64,000 nucleotides of DNA. It comes from Nocardioides sp. B-3 (lineage in GTDB: Bacteria > Actinomycetota > Actinomycetes > Propionibacteriales > Nocardioidaceae). This document shows, piece by piece, positions 10,622-23,316 of this stretch. The stretch covers positions 2,666,001 to 2,730,000 of the forward strand of contig NZ_CP087968.1 in NCBI RefSeq assembly GCF_024703895.1, in the 5' to 3' direction. The first letter of the stretch is position 1. Every line of letters starts with the position of its first letter. A program made the translations under genes and the position numbers. Below the pieces are notes generated by a model. It did no database searches. It saw nothing but the letters and a program-made list of their open reading frames with translations, and had not been told where the DNA came from.

Positions 10622-11044
10622 GTGCCCGATCCGCTCGAGCCGCCGTTGGACGATCGCTCACCCGATCAGCCGGACACCGGGCGCATCGTGCCGCCCGAGA
10701 GCGTGCCGCCGATCTCGGCCGAGGACCTCGTCGACGGTGACCACCCGTCGCAGGACCGGGAGGAGCGCCGCTATCCCTCGACCATCGGGGGCGCGTTCTA
10801 CCTGCTCGTGCTGGCCGTCACGGTCGCCGGACTGGCGGTGGCGTCCCTGAGCGACTGGCGGATCGGGATCCGGATCGTCGGCGGCGCGCTGATCTTCGCG
10901 GCCGCCGTCCGCACGGTCCCGGGTCCGCGCGACGCCGGCATGCTCGCCGTACGCCACAAGGCGCTCGACGTGGCCGTGCTCGTGGCCCTCGGTGCCGCCC
11001 TGATCTTCCTGACGACCTCGATCCCGGACCAGCCCGGCCTCTAG
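10622..11044 (+). CDS. DUF3017 family small membrane protein
   Basis: About 140 residues. An acidic, Pro-rich cytoplasmic N-terminus is followed by three hydrophobic segments (GGAFYLLVLAVTVAGLAVAS, GGALIFAAAVRTV, VAVLVALGAALIFLTT). The PGPRDAGMLAVRHKALDV segment between the last two helices fits DUF3017, a family found beside folD in actinobacteria; its function is not known. The GTG at 10622 is chosen because AGGAG at 10613–10617 lies just before it. An ATG at 10610 in the same frame, overlapping the folD stop, would add four residues but lacks such a site. Confidence 0.8.
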   Translation: MPDPLEPPLDDRSPDQPDTGRIVPPESVPPISAEDLVDGDHPSQDREERRYPSTIGGAFYLLVLAVTVAGLAVASLSDWRIGIRIVGGALIFAAAVRTVPGPRDAGMLAVRHKALDVAVLVALGAALIFLTTSIPDQPGL

Positions 11045-11058
11045 TCCACCCCGAAAAT

Positions 11059-11126
11059 GTAACCGGCGGTTACCCCAATTGGACGGCCGTTGCGTGGGCC
11101 GTTCAGTCGGTGTAACCGCCGGTTAC
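11059..11126. repeat. Paired 15-bp near-palindromes forming a large inverted repeat
   Basis: GTAACCGGCGGTTAC at 11059–11073 and GTAACCGCCGGTTAC at 11112–11126 are exact reverse complements of each other, and each is almost self-complementary. Between them ACGGCC and GGCCGT give an inner stem. The element lies between the convergent 3' ends of the DUF3017 gene and mdh, so a bidirectional terminator is the simplest reading. Two dimeric regulator sites are an alternative. Confidence 0.7.
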
Positions 11127-11148
11127 TTGGTCAAGCAGTCGACCTGGA

Positions 11149-12981
<1,833 letters not shown>

Positions 12982-12985
<4 letters not shown>

Positions 12986-14073
12986 TCGGGACGACGCACC
13001 CGGGTGCGGCCGTCCTCGCCGTCGTCCTCGATCGGACGACCCCACTCTCGGGCCGGCGCCTGCGGAGCGGGCGGGGCGTAGGGGTCGGCGGCGGGCTGGC
13101 CCCAGTGCTGAGGTGCCTGTGCGGGCGGCTGGGCCGGGGGAGCGGCCTGCGGAGCGGGCTGTTGCTGCGGCTGGCCCCACGGCTGGGCGGGCGGCTGCTG
13201 ACCCCAGCCCTGCTGCTGCGGCGCGGCCGGTGCCTGCCACTGCTGCTGGGGCGGCTGGCCCCGGTTCCACTGCTGCTCGTAGTTGGCCGGCGGTGCGTAG
13301 GAGGCCTGCTGGCGACGGCCGCCGCCACCGAAGCTGAGGCCGGACCCGGCGACCGGCTCCGAGCCGTGACCGAAGACGAGTGGGTAGGTCAGGCCGGCGA
13401 TCGCGGCACCCACGAGCGGCGCCACGATGAAGAGCCAGAGCTGGATGATCGCGTCGGTGCCGCCGAAGACGCCGACGCCGATGGAGCGGGCCGGGTTGAC
13501 CGAGGTGCCGGTCGCGCCCATGGACGCGAAGTGGATCATCGCGAGCGCGAAGCCGATGGTCAGCGGACCCATCAGGGCCCGGAACTCGTTGCGCTCGTCG
13601 GTCACCGCGAGGATGACGTAGAGGAACACCGGGGTCAGCAGCGCCTCGAGCGCGAAGGCGGCCCACATGGCGTAGTTGCTCGCGCTCTCCGCACCGAAGG
13701 CGTTGGCGCCGATGGCCCCTTCGGAGCTGTAGCCCTCGAAGCCGTGCATGAGACCGAAGAGCGCCGCGCCCGCCACGAGACCACCGACGAGCTGCGCGCC
13801 GACGTAGATGGGCAGCGAGCTCCACGGCAGGCGTCCGCCGAGCACGGCTCCGAGCGTGACGGCCGGGTTGAAGTGACCTCCGGAGATGCGACCGACGGCG
13901 TAGGCCATCACGACCACGGTCAGGCCGAAGGTGAGCCCGGTGGTGAGGTAGTCACCACCGCTCATCAGGGCGGCGCCGACGCCGAAGAAGACCAGGACGA
14001 AGGTGCCCAGCACCTCGGCCGCGAACTTCTGGCCCGTTGTCGGTGTGTCGTCCGTGCTGGTTGCGTCTGTCAT
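12982..14073 (-). CDS. MIP/aquaporin family channel with long Q/P/W-rich C-terminal tail
   Basis: Water or glycerol channel. Six membrane segments and both NPA half-helices are present: GGHFNPAVT at about residues 65–73 and GTSVNPARS at about 185–193. The first about 250 residues form a complete aquaporin. The remaining about 110 residues are cytoplasmic low complexity, rich in Gln, Pro, Ala and Trp with repeated QPWGQP/QHWGQP-like units, ending in an acidic/basic stretch. The reading frame is intact. Aquaporins do not need such a tail, so it may bind a partner or be disordered. The gene is convergent with the lipoprotein gene, stop codons overlapping. Confidence 0.93.
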
Positions 14074-14183
14074 CTTCGGCAGCCTTCCCTGAGAAGTCGA
14101 GCGCCCACCCCCCGTGGACCACGGCGCACTCTAGCGAGATGAGGACCGTGGGTGCGAGGCTAGGCGCACGGACAATCAGGTAT

Positions 14184-14195
14184 CTTGACGTCAAG
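14184..14195. promoter_or_regulatory. Palindrome upstream of icd
   Basis: CTTGACGTCAAG is a perfect 12-bp palindrome 53 nt before the icd start, in a locally AT-rich stretch that stands out from its surroundings. It could be an operator or overlap a −35 (TTGACG) element. The regulator is unknown. Confidence 0.45.
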
Positions 14196-14247
14196 TTAGT
14201 TTTGCAAGGTCGAACTCACGTCTCGTCTCTAGGAGCGGCTCGCACCC

Positions 14248-16459
<2,212 letters not shown>

Positions 16460-16468
16460 TAGCCAAGC

Positions 16469-16531
16469 CGCGCTACCGAGCAGTACAGGGGGTCTCCGGG
16501 CCGGAAGACCCCTTGACTGTTCGGTAGCGCG
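16469..16531. terminator. Long hairpin terminator after icd
   Basis: The outer arms CGCGCTACCGA (16469–16479) and TCGGTAGCGCG (16521–16531) are perfect. Inside them CAGT/ACTG and GGGGTCT/AGACCCC pair as well, giving a stem of more than 20 bp. It lies between icd and the convergent DUF402 gene. Confidence 0.8.
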
Positions 16532-16565
16532 AGCTCGATCGGGTGCTCAGCTCGATCGGGTGCTC
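16532..16565. repeat. 17-bp perfect tandem duplication
   Basis: AGCTCGATCGGGTGCTC occurs twice with no spacer, at 16532–16548 and 16549–16565, between the icd terminator and the end of the DUF402 gene. It could be a real slippage product or an assembly artefact. Confidence 0.85.
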
Positions 16566-16573
16566 AGAGGCAC

Positions 16574-17234
16574 TCACGGTTGGACGGTCGCTTCGGGCGG
16601 TTCTGGGGGAGTCGTCAACGCCGGGTCCGGACGGAACGTCTCCCAGCCGTCGCAGAAGGGCGAGCCCCACGCGTCGATGACTGTCTCGACCACGGCTGCG
16701 TCGGCCGGGAACGAGTCGGCTTCGGCCCGGGTGTAGCGCCCCTGCTCGACTGCGATCTCGAGCTCATCCTCGTGCTTGCGTTCGCGGACGCGGTCCGGCT
16801 CCACCCAGAGGTCGAGCAGTCGGTCGGTGGAGTAGATCGTGTCGGTGTCGCGGCGGTGCACGTCCTCGAGGTTGACGTACCACCCGAGGTGCTCGCCGGC
16901 CCGCGTGAAGAACACCCACAGCGACCGGGGCTGTCCCGTGGGCGCGACCCGCAGCACGTCGTAGTCGGTCCAGGGCGCGTTCGGCCTGCACGCGGGGCGC
17001 GGTGAACATCGAGTCGCTTGCCTCGGGGTCTCGCATGTCGAGCCCCGTCGGCGCGCTGCGCGACGAGTCCGGGGTGCCGGCCGGCAGCCGGGCGACGAGC
17101 GAGTCCGCGTCGTCGCGGACCACGGTGAGGGTGAGCGCGTAGTGCGGCGCGGTGACGTCGCCGTACCGCCAGACGATCTGCTGGCCGGTCGAGAAGAACG
17201 GCGGCGTGCCCGAGAGACGCGTCGTGGAGTCCAT
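16574..17234 (-). CDS. DUF402 domain-containing protein
   Basis: About 220 residues. The core, HYALTLTVVRDDADSLVARL near the start and then the block DYDVLRVAP … WVFFTRAGEHLGWYVNLEDV … YSTDRLLDLWVEPD, followed by an acidic Glu/Asp segment (RKHEDELEIAVEQGR), matches the DUF402 fold, which includes nucleoside tri/diphosphate phosphatases. The specific activity here is not shown. A frame change near 16975 joins the halves. ATG 17234 is preferred over the adjacent GTG 17237 because a TAGGGT box ends 6 nt before the ATG. The gene is divergent from the MFS gene at 17296. Confidence 0.8.
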
Positions 17235-17240
17235 CACGTC

Positions 17241-17246
17241 ACCCTA
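17241..17246 (-). promoter_or_regulatory. Candidate −10 box (TAGGGT) for the DUF402 gene
   Basis: On the minus strand TAGGGT lies 6 nt before the ATG at 17234, consistent with a leaderless transcript and supporting that start. Confidence 0.4.
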
Positions 17247-17295
17247 GGAATCACGCTCGGGGAATTGGCGGCGGGCTCCGGGCCTTGGAGAATGA

Positions 17296-18546
17296 GTGCA
17301 GATGACCACGACTTCCGACGCTCCTGAGATCGACCACACGCCGGTCGTGCGCGCCCGCCACTTCGGACTGGCGGTCCTCGCGCTCGCCATGGGCGGCTTC
17401 GCGATCGGCACCACGGAGTTCGTGACGATGGGCCTGCTGCCCCAGATCTCCGAGGGCGTCGAGGTCTCGATCCCCACCGGGGGCCACGTCATCTCCGCCT
17501 ACGCCCTCGGCGTCGTCGTCGGCGCACCCATCCCGGCCTTCCCGGGCGCCCGCCTGCCGCGACGCGCCCTGCTGGTGGCGCTGATGGTCGCCTTCGCCCT
17601 CGGCAACGCCGCCAGCGCCCTCGCCACGTCGTACGGCGCACTGATGGTCGCTCGCTTCGCCGCCGGTCTTCCTCACGGTGCCTACTTCGGCGTCGCGTCA
17701 CTGTTGGCGGCCAGCATGGCCAGCCCGGCTCGGAAGGGCCGCGCGGTCGCGGCGGTCATGCTCGGCCTGAGCGTGGCCAACGTGGTCGGCGTACCGGCCG
17801 CGACCCGGCTGGGGCAGAACCTCGGCTGGCGCACCGCCTTCTGGGTGGTCACGGCGCTCGGCGTCGTCACGCTGGCGCTGGTGCTGGCCTTCGTCCCCAG
17901 CTGCCCGGGCGACAGCGAGGCCAGCGGTCGCCGCGAGCTCGGGGCCTTCAGGCTGCCTCAGGTCTGGCTGACCCCGGTGGCCGGGGCCATCGGCTTCGGC
18001 GGCATGTTCGCCGTCTACACCTACATCGCACCGACCGTCACCGAGGTCGGCGGGCTGGGGGAGTCGGCCGTGCCGGTCTTCCTGTTCTCCTTCGGTCTCG
18101 GCATGGTGGCCGGCACCGGCTGGCCGGGGTGATGGCCGACTGGTCGATCTTCCGGTCGCTGCTGATCGGCGCCGTCGGCATGGGCGCGACGCTGATGCTC
18201 TTCTGGCTGACGGCCCCCGGTGGCTGGCTGGCTCTGCCGGTGGTCTTCCTGATCACCGCGCTCGGTTCCGGTGCTCGTGGTCAACCTGCAGCTGCGGTTG
18301 ATGGACGTCGCCGGTGAGGCGCAGACGCTCGGCGCGGCCCTGAACCACGCATCCCTCAACGTCGCCAACGCGCTGGGCGCCCGGCTGGGCGGCCCGGTGA
18401 TCGCGGCCGGTATGGGCTACCGCGCACCGGCGCTCGTCGGCGTCGCCCTGAGCGTGGCGGGCTTCGCCGTGCTGGTGCTCTCCGCCGTGATCCACCGACG
18501 TAACCGGGATCTCACCGTTCCGGACCGAATGGGAACACCGGCGTAA
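17296..18546 (+). CDS. MFS transporter, DHA1 (drug/arabinose efflux-like) type
   Basis: About 416 residues with twelve hydrophobic segments. The segment MGGFAIGTTEFVTMGLLPQI near the start is characteristic of the AraJ/YdhP-like efflux branch of DHA1 transporters; RFAAGLPHGAYFGVASLLAA marks helix 4. The substrate is unknown. The GTG at 17296 is preferred, since GGAG at 17287–17290 is 5 nt upstream; an in-frame ATG at 17302 is the alternative. Frame changes near 18115 and 18268 are needed to reach TAA at the end (VIHRRNRDLTVPDRMGTPA). Confidence 0.88.
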
Positions 18547-18591
18547 CACCGTGTCCACCGCTTGTTCGCATACCGCGGGCACGCTTTCGAC

Positions 18592-18762
18592 ATGGACGCG
18601 AACCAGACCTCCCAGCCCGACGAAGCCGAGCTCGATCGCCGGCGGGCACTGCGCGATCGGCGTACGCACGACCCGGTCGAGCTGATGGAGCGCCGCCGCG
18701 AGCTGGCCGGCGTCAACCCGTGGGCCGACCAAGTGATCGAGGGCGTGGCCCGGACCGCGTGA
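18592..18762 (+). CDS. Small hypothetical protein, 56 residues
   Basis: Starts at ATG 18592: MDANQTSQPDEAELDRRRAL. Strongly charged, rich in Arg, Glu and Asp, and probably alpha-helical, with no membrane segment. The last codons form the left arm of the hairpin at 18738–18783. Codon use fits the genome (G/C at third positions). No family recognised. The GTG-type frame upstream is open to 18562, but the ATG is more plausible. Confidence 0.45.
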   Translation: MDANQTSQPDEAELDRRRALRDRRTHDPVELMERRRELAGVNPWADQVIEGVARTA

Positions 18763-18783
18763 ACGGTCCGGACCACGCCCTCG
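18738..18783. terminator. Bidirectional hairpin terminator
   Basis: The arms CGAGGGCGTGGCCCGGACC (18738–18756) and GGTCCGGACCACGCCCTCG (18765–18783) pair over 19 positions with one mismatch. It lies between the small gene and the convergent lipase gene and overlaps the coding end of the former. Confidence 0.75.
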
Positions 18784-18805
18784 GGGCGACTCGGTCAGCG
18801 CCGGG

Positions 18806-20041
18806 TCACAGCGTCCAGCAGTTGTTCCACTGCGGCAGGCCGGCGAAGCGGTTCTCGAAGAACATCGCCGCCTCGGCGATGACGGGTGTGTAGCCGCCGA
18901 CATGGCCCGGCATCACATTGGGTGTGAAGCGCACGTTGGCGCCCTTGCCGCACCACGACTTCGCCATCGTCTTGCCCACGGCGAACGGGATGACGTCGTC
19001 GAGCGCGGAGTGGAGCACGAGCACCGGCATGCTCGGCTTGATGGTGCCGATCCGCTGGTCGGCGATGATGCCGGCGAACTGCGGCAGCGCCATCAGGTCG
19101 GACATGCCCTTGCCGTTGTAGCTCAGGGTCTCCGACTTCACGAACGAGTGTCCGAACAGGTCGAACACGCAGTCCTGCTCGACTTGCTGCATGGTCTTGA
19201 CGCCCTCGGCGTTGAGGTAGGGCACCGTGTCGACGTCGTAGCTGGCGGCGAGACCGCGCAGGGCGAAGAAGGCGAAGGCGGAGTAGAGGCCACCGTCGAG
19301 GCCCACGGCCACGGCGTTGAGGTCGGCAGGAACGGCTCCGACCACGGCACCCTTGATCCGAAGCTCAGGGGCGTAGGTCGCGGCGAGCTCGGCGGCCGAG
19401 GCCGCGGCGCCACCGCCCTGCGAGTAGCCCTCGAGGCCCACGGGGCTGGTCGAGGAGAGACCGGTGCCCGAGATCCGCTGGGCGGCCCGGATGACGTCGA
19501 GGACGGCCCGGCCCTGTGAGACGCGGTCCATGTAGGTGTGGATGCCGGCGGTGCCGAGACCCTCGTAGTCGGTCAGGGCCACGGCGTAGCCCCGGGTTGA
19601 GCAGTGCCCGGATGCCAGCTGCTTCGTACTCAGAAGCCCTCGCTGTACTGCCGCGAGGGGGCGCAGACGTCGCCCATGCCCCGGGTGCCGGCCGCGTAGC
19701 CGATCACCGGGCGCGAGCCGAAGCCGATCCAGCTGGTCTTGGGGACCAGGGACGACACCGGAGACGGCGATCGCCTTGCCGGCGCGGTTGGTGGTCTTGT
19801 AGAGCACCCGCTTGGCGTTGGTGACCGGGCTGGTGGCGTCGAGCGGGTCGAGCAGGAAGCTCATGGGCTCCGTGCGGATCACCGCCCCGTTGGTGGCCGG
19901 CAGCGTGGCGGGCGCCTCGTAGAACGCCGGACGCGGCGCCTCCTCGACGACGGCGTGGGCCGTCGTCGGTGCGGAGACGACCACGATGGCCGACGCCATG
20001 AGTGTGGTGATGGACGCAACCAGTGTGCGTGCGCGTTTCAT
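18806..20041 (-). CDS. Secreted lipase / alpha-beta hydrolase (LIP family)
   Basis: About 410 residues. It starts at ATG 20041 with a good GGGAGG site; MKRARTLVASITTLMASAIV … APTTAHA is a Sec signal peptide cleaved near residue 33. The nucleophile elbow is GLEGYSQGGGAA. A likely catalytic Asp is in LHSALDDVIPFA and a His in VMPGHVGGYTPV, so the triad is complete. A Cys near the C-terminus (WNNCWTL) may pair with another (QDCVFD). The family cleaves lipid esters outside the cell. Frame changes near 19745 and 19605–19615 disrupt the first third of the mature protein. Confidence 0.88.
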   Translation of the reverse strand: MKRARTLVASITTLMASAIVVVSAPTTAHAVVEEAPRPAFYEAPATLPATNGAVIRTEPMSFLLDPLDATSPVTNAKRVLYKTTNRAGKAIAVSGVVPGPQDQLDRLRLAPGDRLRGRHPGHGRRLRPLAAVQRGLLSTKQLASGHCSTRGYAVALTDYEGLGTAGIHTYMDRVSQGRAVLDVIRAAQRISGTGLSSTSPVGLEGYSQGGGAAASAAELAATYAPELRIKGAVVGAVPADLNAVAVGLDGGLYSAFAFFALRGLAASYDVDTVPYLNAEGVKTMQQVEQDCVFDLFGHSFVKSETLSYNGKGMSDLMALPQFAGIIADQRIGTIKPSMPVLVLHSALDDVIPFAVGKTMAKSWCGKGANVRFTPNVMPGHVGGYTPVIAEAAMFFENRFAGLPQWNNCWTL

Positions 20042-20135
20042 TCTTGTGTGCCCTCCCAAGCAACGTCCCCCGCGCCGGTCCTCCCGGCTGCGGTGATGTT
20101 ACTCACGAGTTAGCGCACAACGCCATACTCATGAA

Positions 20136-20157
20136 CAAAAAATCTACGCGAGCGTAG
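20136..20157 (-). terminator. Intrinsic terminator of trpS
   Basis: Read on the minus strand, CTACGCTCGCGTAG (20157–20144) forms a short hairpin followed directly by ATTTTTT (20143–20137). It is the clearest rho-independent terminator in the window and ends the trpS transcript. Confidence 0.85.
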
Positions 20158-20174
20158 GTTTTGTCCGGGCTCGC

Positions 20175-21223
20175 TCAGGTGTAGACCATGCCCATCCGCT
20201 CGCGCACCTCGTCGAGGGTCGCCTCGGCAACCTCGTTGGCGCGGGCGTTGCCGGCACGCAGGATGTCCGAGACGTACGCCGGATCCTGCTCGAGCTCCAG
20301 CCGGCGGGCGCGCACCGGCGCGAGCTCGGTGTTGATCGCCTCGGTGAGCCGCTTCTTCAGTGCGCCACCGCCGCCGTCGCCGATCTCCTCGGCGACCAGC
20401 TCAGGCGCGGTGCCCTCGCACAGCGAGATGAGCAGCAGCAGGTTGGCGACCTCGGGGCGGGCGACCGGGTCGTAGGTGATCACCCGGTCGCTGTCGGTCT
20501 TGGCGCCCTTGAGCTTCTTGGCCGTCTCGTCGGCGGTCATCCGCAGCTCGATGACGTTGCCCTTGGACTTGCTCATCTTGGTGCCGTCGAGACCCGGGAT
20601 GTTGGTTGCCTCCGACAGCAGCGCGTCGGGCTCGGGGAAGGTTGCGCCGTAGCGCTCGTTGAAGCGGCGCGCCACGACGCGGGTCTGCTCCGTGGGGGAG
20701 CTGGTCGCGGCCCACGGGCACGACGTTGGCCTTGCAGAAGAGGATGTCGGCCGCCCGGGTGCACGGGATAGGTGAGGAGCAGACCGCCGATGCTGGTGAT
20801 GCCGGCGGTCTTGGCCTCGTCCTTGACCGTGGGGTTGCGCTGCAGCTCGGCGACGCTGACGAGGCTGAGGAACGGCAGCATCAGCTGGTTGAGCGCCGGC
20901 ACGGCGGAGTGCGTGAAGATCGTGGCGCGCTCGGGATCGAGGCCGGCCGCGATGTTGTCGAGCGTCAGGCTGCGCACGCTGCCCCGGATGTCGCCGAGCA
21001 TCTCCCGGTCGGTGATGACTCGGTAGTCGGCGATCAGCTGCCAGATCTCGGCGCCGCTGCGCTGGAGCCTGACGCGGTTCCTGATCGAGCCGAAGTAGTG
21101 GCCGATGTGCAGGGCGCCGGTCGGGCGGTCACCCGTCAGCATCCGCAAGCTCTCGGGATTCTCCTCCAGTCGCTTCTCGATCGCGGCGCTTCGCGCCGGG
21201 GCTGCCTGATAGGAGTCGCTCAC
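20175..21223 (-). CDS. trpS: Tryptophanyl-tRNA synthetase
   Basis: Class I aminoacyl-tRNA synthetase charging tRNA-Trp. The HIGH motif is in TGALHIGHYFGS (residues 39–42) and the KMSKS loop is in DGTKMSKSKGNVIEL (about residue 215). About 348 residues. Frame changes near 20757 and 20700 (runs in CCCGGGCGG and CTCCCCCACGG) break the middle, yet all conserved blocks are present, so the gene must be intact in the organism. GTG 21223 is taken as start. It is divergent from the 2'-5' RNA ligase-like gene. Confidence 0.95.
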
Positions 21224-21271
21224 GAGGAGCGATCCTACAAACCGCCTGCCCCGCTCCGCGAACCAGTTCGG

Positions 21272-21277
21272 TAGGGT
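21272..21277 (+). promoter_or_regulatory. Candidate −10 box (TAGGGT) for the RNA ligase-like gene
   Basis: TAGGGT ends 6 nt before the GTG at 21284, in the divergent region next to trpS. The spacing fits a leaderless transcript. Confidence 0.4.
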
Positions 21278-21283
21278 CTCGGC

Positions 21284-21794
21284 GTGCCGACCATCGGAGT
21301 TGCCGTCGCGATTCCGGAGCCCCTGGGCCACCGAGCTCCGGGACTACCGGACCTCCGTCGGCGACCTCACGGCCACGCACATCCCCACGCACATCACCTT
21401 GATCCCGCCGGTGGACGTCTCGGCCGCGGACCCGGCAGTTGTCGAGTCACACCCGGCGGCCGTCGCACCCACGATCGAGGCGTTCCGCATCCACCTCCGC
21501 GGCACCGGCACCTTCCGGCCCGTCTCGCCGGTCGTCTTCGTCGCTGTGGTCGAGGGGATCTCCCAGTGCGAGCAGCTGGCCCGGGCGGTGCGCAGCGGGC
21601 CGCTGGACGTCGACCTCGGCTTCCCCTACCACCCGCACGTCACGATTGCCCATCACCTCGCCGACGCCCAGCTCGACCGGGCGTTCCGCGAGCTGGCCGA
21701 CTTCGAGTGCGAGTTCGCGGCCGACCACTTCGCCCTCTACGTCCACGACGACGGCGCCGGCTGGCAACCCACCCGCGAGTTCGCGCTGCTCTGA
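21284..21794 (+). CDS. 2'-5' RNA ligase / 2H phosphoesterase family protein
   Basis: About 170 residues. Both HxTx signatures of the 2H superfamily are present: THITLIPP (about residues 44–51) and HPHVTIAHH (about 113–121). These enzymes act on 2',3'-cyclic or 2'-5' phosphodiester ends of RNA or nucleotides; the substrate here is not known. A frame change near 21325 (in CCCCTGGGCC) joins VAVAIPEP to WATELRDYRTSVGDL. The stop TGA at 21792–21794 overlaps the ATG of the BrkB gene. Confidence 0.86.
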
Positions 21795-22834
21795 TGTCCA
21801 TCGTCCAGACCGCGAAGCAGCGCTTGGGCGCGCTCCGGGAGCGACGGCCGTTCGTCGACCACGTGGTCCGGACGTTCCTGCACTACGGCAGCGTCAACGG
21901 CAACGGGCTCGCCGGTGCGGTGACGTTCTTCGGCTTCCTGTCCTTCTTCCCGATCATGGCGCTGGCGTTCTTCGTGGTCGGCCGGGTCTCACAGGTCTAC
22001 GACGCCCGGGACCAGCTGATCGACGCCATCAACGGGGTCCTCCCGGGCATGGTCAGCGCCGACGGGGCCGGCGGGACGATCTCGCTCGAACAGGTGCAGA
22101 GCGCCGCCGCCGCGGCCGCAGGCATCGGGGTCGTCGGCGTCCTCTACTCCGGCCTCGGCTGGCTCTCGGGCATGCGCGAGGCCCTGATGGCCGTCTTCGA
22201 GATGCCGAAGCGGGAGAAGCCCAACTTCGTCGTCGGCAAGGTCAAGGACCTCCTGAGCCTCGCGACGATCGGCCCGGTGCTGATCGTCAGCGTGGCGATC
22301 GCCGGCGCGGTGACCGGTTTCTCCGACGCCATCCTCGACTGGGTGGGGCTCGACTCCGAGCTCGGCTGGGCGCTCGGGATCCTCGCTGTCGTCATCGGGC
22401 TGCTGGCCAACATGCTGCTGTTCTTCGTCATGTTCAAGCTGCTCGCCGATCCGCACACCCCGACCCGCTCCCTGTGGTCGGGCGCCCTGCTCGGCGCCCT
22501 CGGCTTCGAGGTGCTCAAGCAGCTCTCGACCTACCTGATGTCCACCACCAAGGAGCAGCCCGCCTTCCGGGCGTTCGGCATCGCGCTGATCCTCGTCGTG
22601 TGGATCAACTACTTCTCCCGCGTGGTCATGTACGCCGCGGCGTGGGCGCACACGTCTGCCTCGGCCCGTGCCCTGCTCACGGTCCCGCCCGCGGAGGGGC
22701 TCGTCCACGGGCCGCAGGTCTCGCTCGCGGCCGCCTCTCCTGCTCCTGCGCCGTCCTCGACCAAGGGCGCCTTTGCGGCGGGCGCGGGCGTGATGCTCGC
22801 GCTGGTCGCCGTACTCCGACGAAAGAAGAAGTGA
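21794..22834 (+). CDS. YihY/BrkB family inner-membrane protein
   Basis: About 346 residues with six main membrane segments. The N-terminal VTFFGFLSFFPIMALAFFVV and the later FRAFGIALILVVWINYFSRV are typical YihY/BrkB blocks. The family was once linked to RNase BN and is now regarded as membrane proteins of uncertain transport function. The frame is intact. The C-terminus is a Pro/Ala/Ser linker, a further hydrophobic helix (GAFAAGAGVMLALVAVL) and a basic RRKKK end, so the tail is probably cytoplasmic. It overlaps the preceding gene by 1 nt. Confidence 0.9.
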   Translation: MSIVQTAKQRLGALRERRPFVDHVVRTFLHYGSVNGNGLAGAVTFFGFLSFFPIMALAFFVVGRVSQVYDARDQLIDAINGVLPGMVSADGAGGTISLEQVQSAAAAAAGIGVVGVLYSGLGWLSGMREALMAVFEMPKREKPNFVVGKVKDLLSLATIGPVLIVSVAIAGAVTGFSDAILDWVGLDSELGWALGILAVVIGLLANMLLFFVMFKLLADPHTPTRSLWSGALLGALGFEVLKQLSTYLMSTTKEQPAFRAFGIALILVVWINYFSRVVMYAAAWAHTSASARALLTVPPAEGLVHGPQVSLAAASPAPAPSSTKGAFAAGAGVMLALVAVLRRKKK

Positions 22835-22836
22835 AG

Positions 22837-23071
22837 ATGCAGATGCAGCGCAAGCACGGACTGTTCCTGCTCGGCGTCGCCGTGTGGAACTTCATCACGT
22901 GGGGGATGTTCACCAAGAACCTCTACGCCGCGCACAGCGCCGGTGAGGACCGCCCGGCCGGCTACTGGATCGCGCACACCGTGCTGATCGTGATCAACCC
23001 GGTCCCGGGTGGCGTCTTCGCGGCCCTGGGGTGCGAAGGTGCTCCGCTCCCCGCGAGCTCCCCAGCGGTGA
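22837..23071 (+). CDS. SCO4848-like small membrane protein
   Basis: About 78 residues with two hydrophobic helices: GLFLLGVAVWNFITWGMFTK and WIAHTVLIVINPVPGGVFAA, with a short AGEDRPAGY loop between them. Size, layout and position behind the BrkB gene match the SCO4848 family of actinobacterial membrane proteins, function unknown. A frame change in the GGGG run near 23033 gives the natural end GAKVLRSPRAPQR and TGA 23069–23071; without it the frame runs on to 23088. The stop falls inside the first copy of the 49-bp repeat. Confidence 0.7.
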
Positions 23072-23112
23072 GTGAGCCACATTCCTGACGAGGATTTTGT
23101 GGGTGTGCCACC
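23064..23112 (+). repeat. 49-bp palindromic repeat, copy 1
   Basis: Begins AGCGGTGAGTGAGCCACATT and ends TTTTGTGGGTGTGCCACC. It is identical over 49 bp to 23148–23196. The ends (GGTG/CACC, CCACA/TGTGG) pair, so each copy is an imperfect palindrome. Confidence 0.9.
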
Positions 23113-23147
23113 CGTGGTCGGCGTGGCCACATGCGATTCTGCCCAGT

Positions 23148-23196
23148 AGCGGTGAGTGAGCCACATTCCTGACGAGGATTTTGTGGGTGTGCCACC
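23148..23196 (+). repeat. 49-bp palindromic repeat, copy 2
   Basis: Exact direct copy of 23064–23112, offset by 84 bp. A 35-bp spacer containing GGCCACATGCGATTCTGCCC separates the two. Both copies are preceded by CCCAG, so the repeated unit may be slightly longer. Confidence 0.9.
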
Positions 23197-23316
23197 GCCG
23201 AGGGGAGTACCGGAGGCTGGCCGCAACGCGTGCACAGGGGCTGTTGGGCGGCCTCCATCCACAGGCATCGGGGGTACGGCGACGCGCTGGCCGGCGAATC
23301 GTGGCGCAATCGATCC

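Noticed and set aside
18547-18591. Longer start for the small gene at 18592 (from 18562)
   Set aside because: The upstream in-frame start has no ribosome-binding site, and the added residues (MFAYRGHAFD) look like read-back of intergenic sequence.
23064-23196. Possible CRISPR array from two 49-bp repeats with a 35-bp spacer
   Set aside because: Only two units, repeat longer than usual, palindromic over its whole length, a third diverged copy 1 kb away, and no cas genes.
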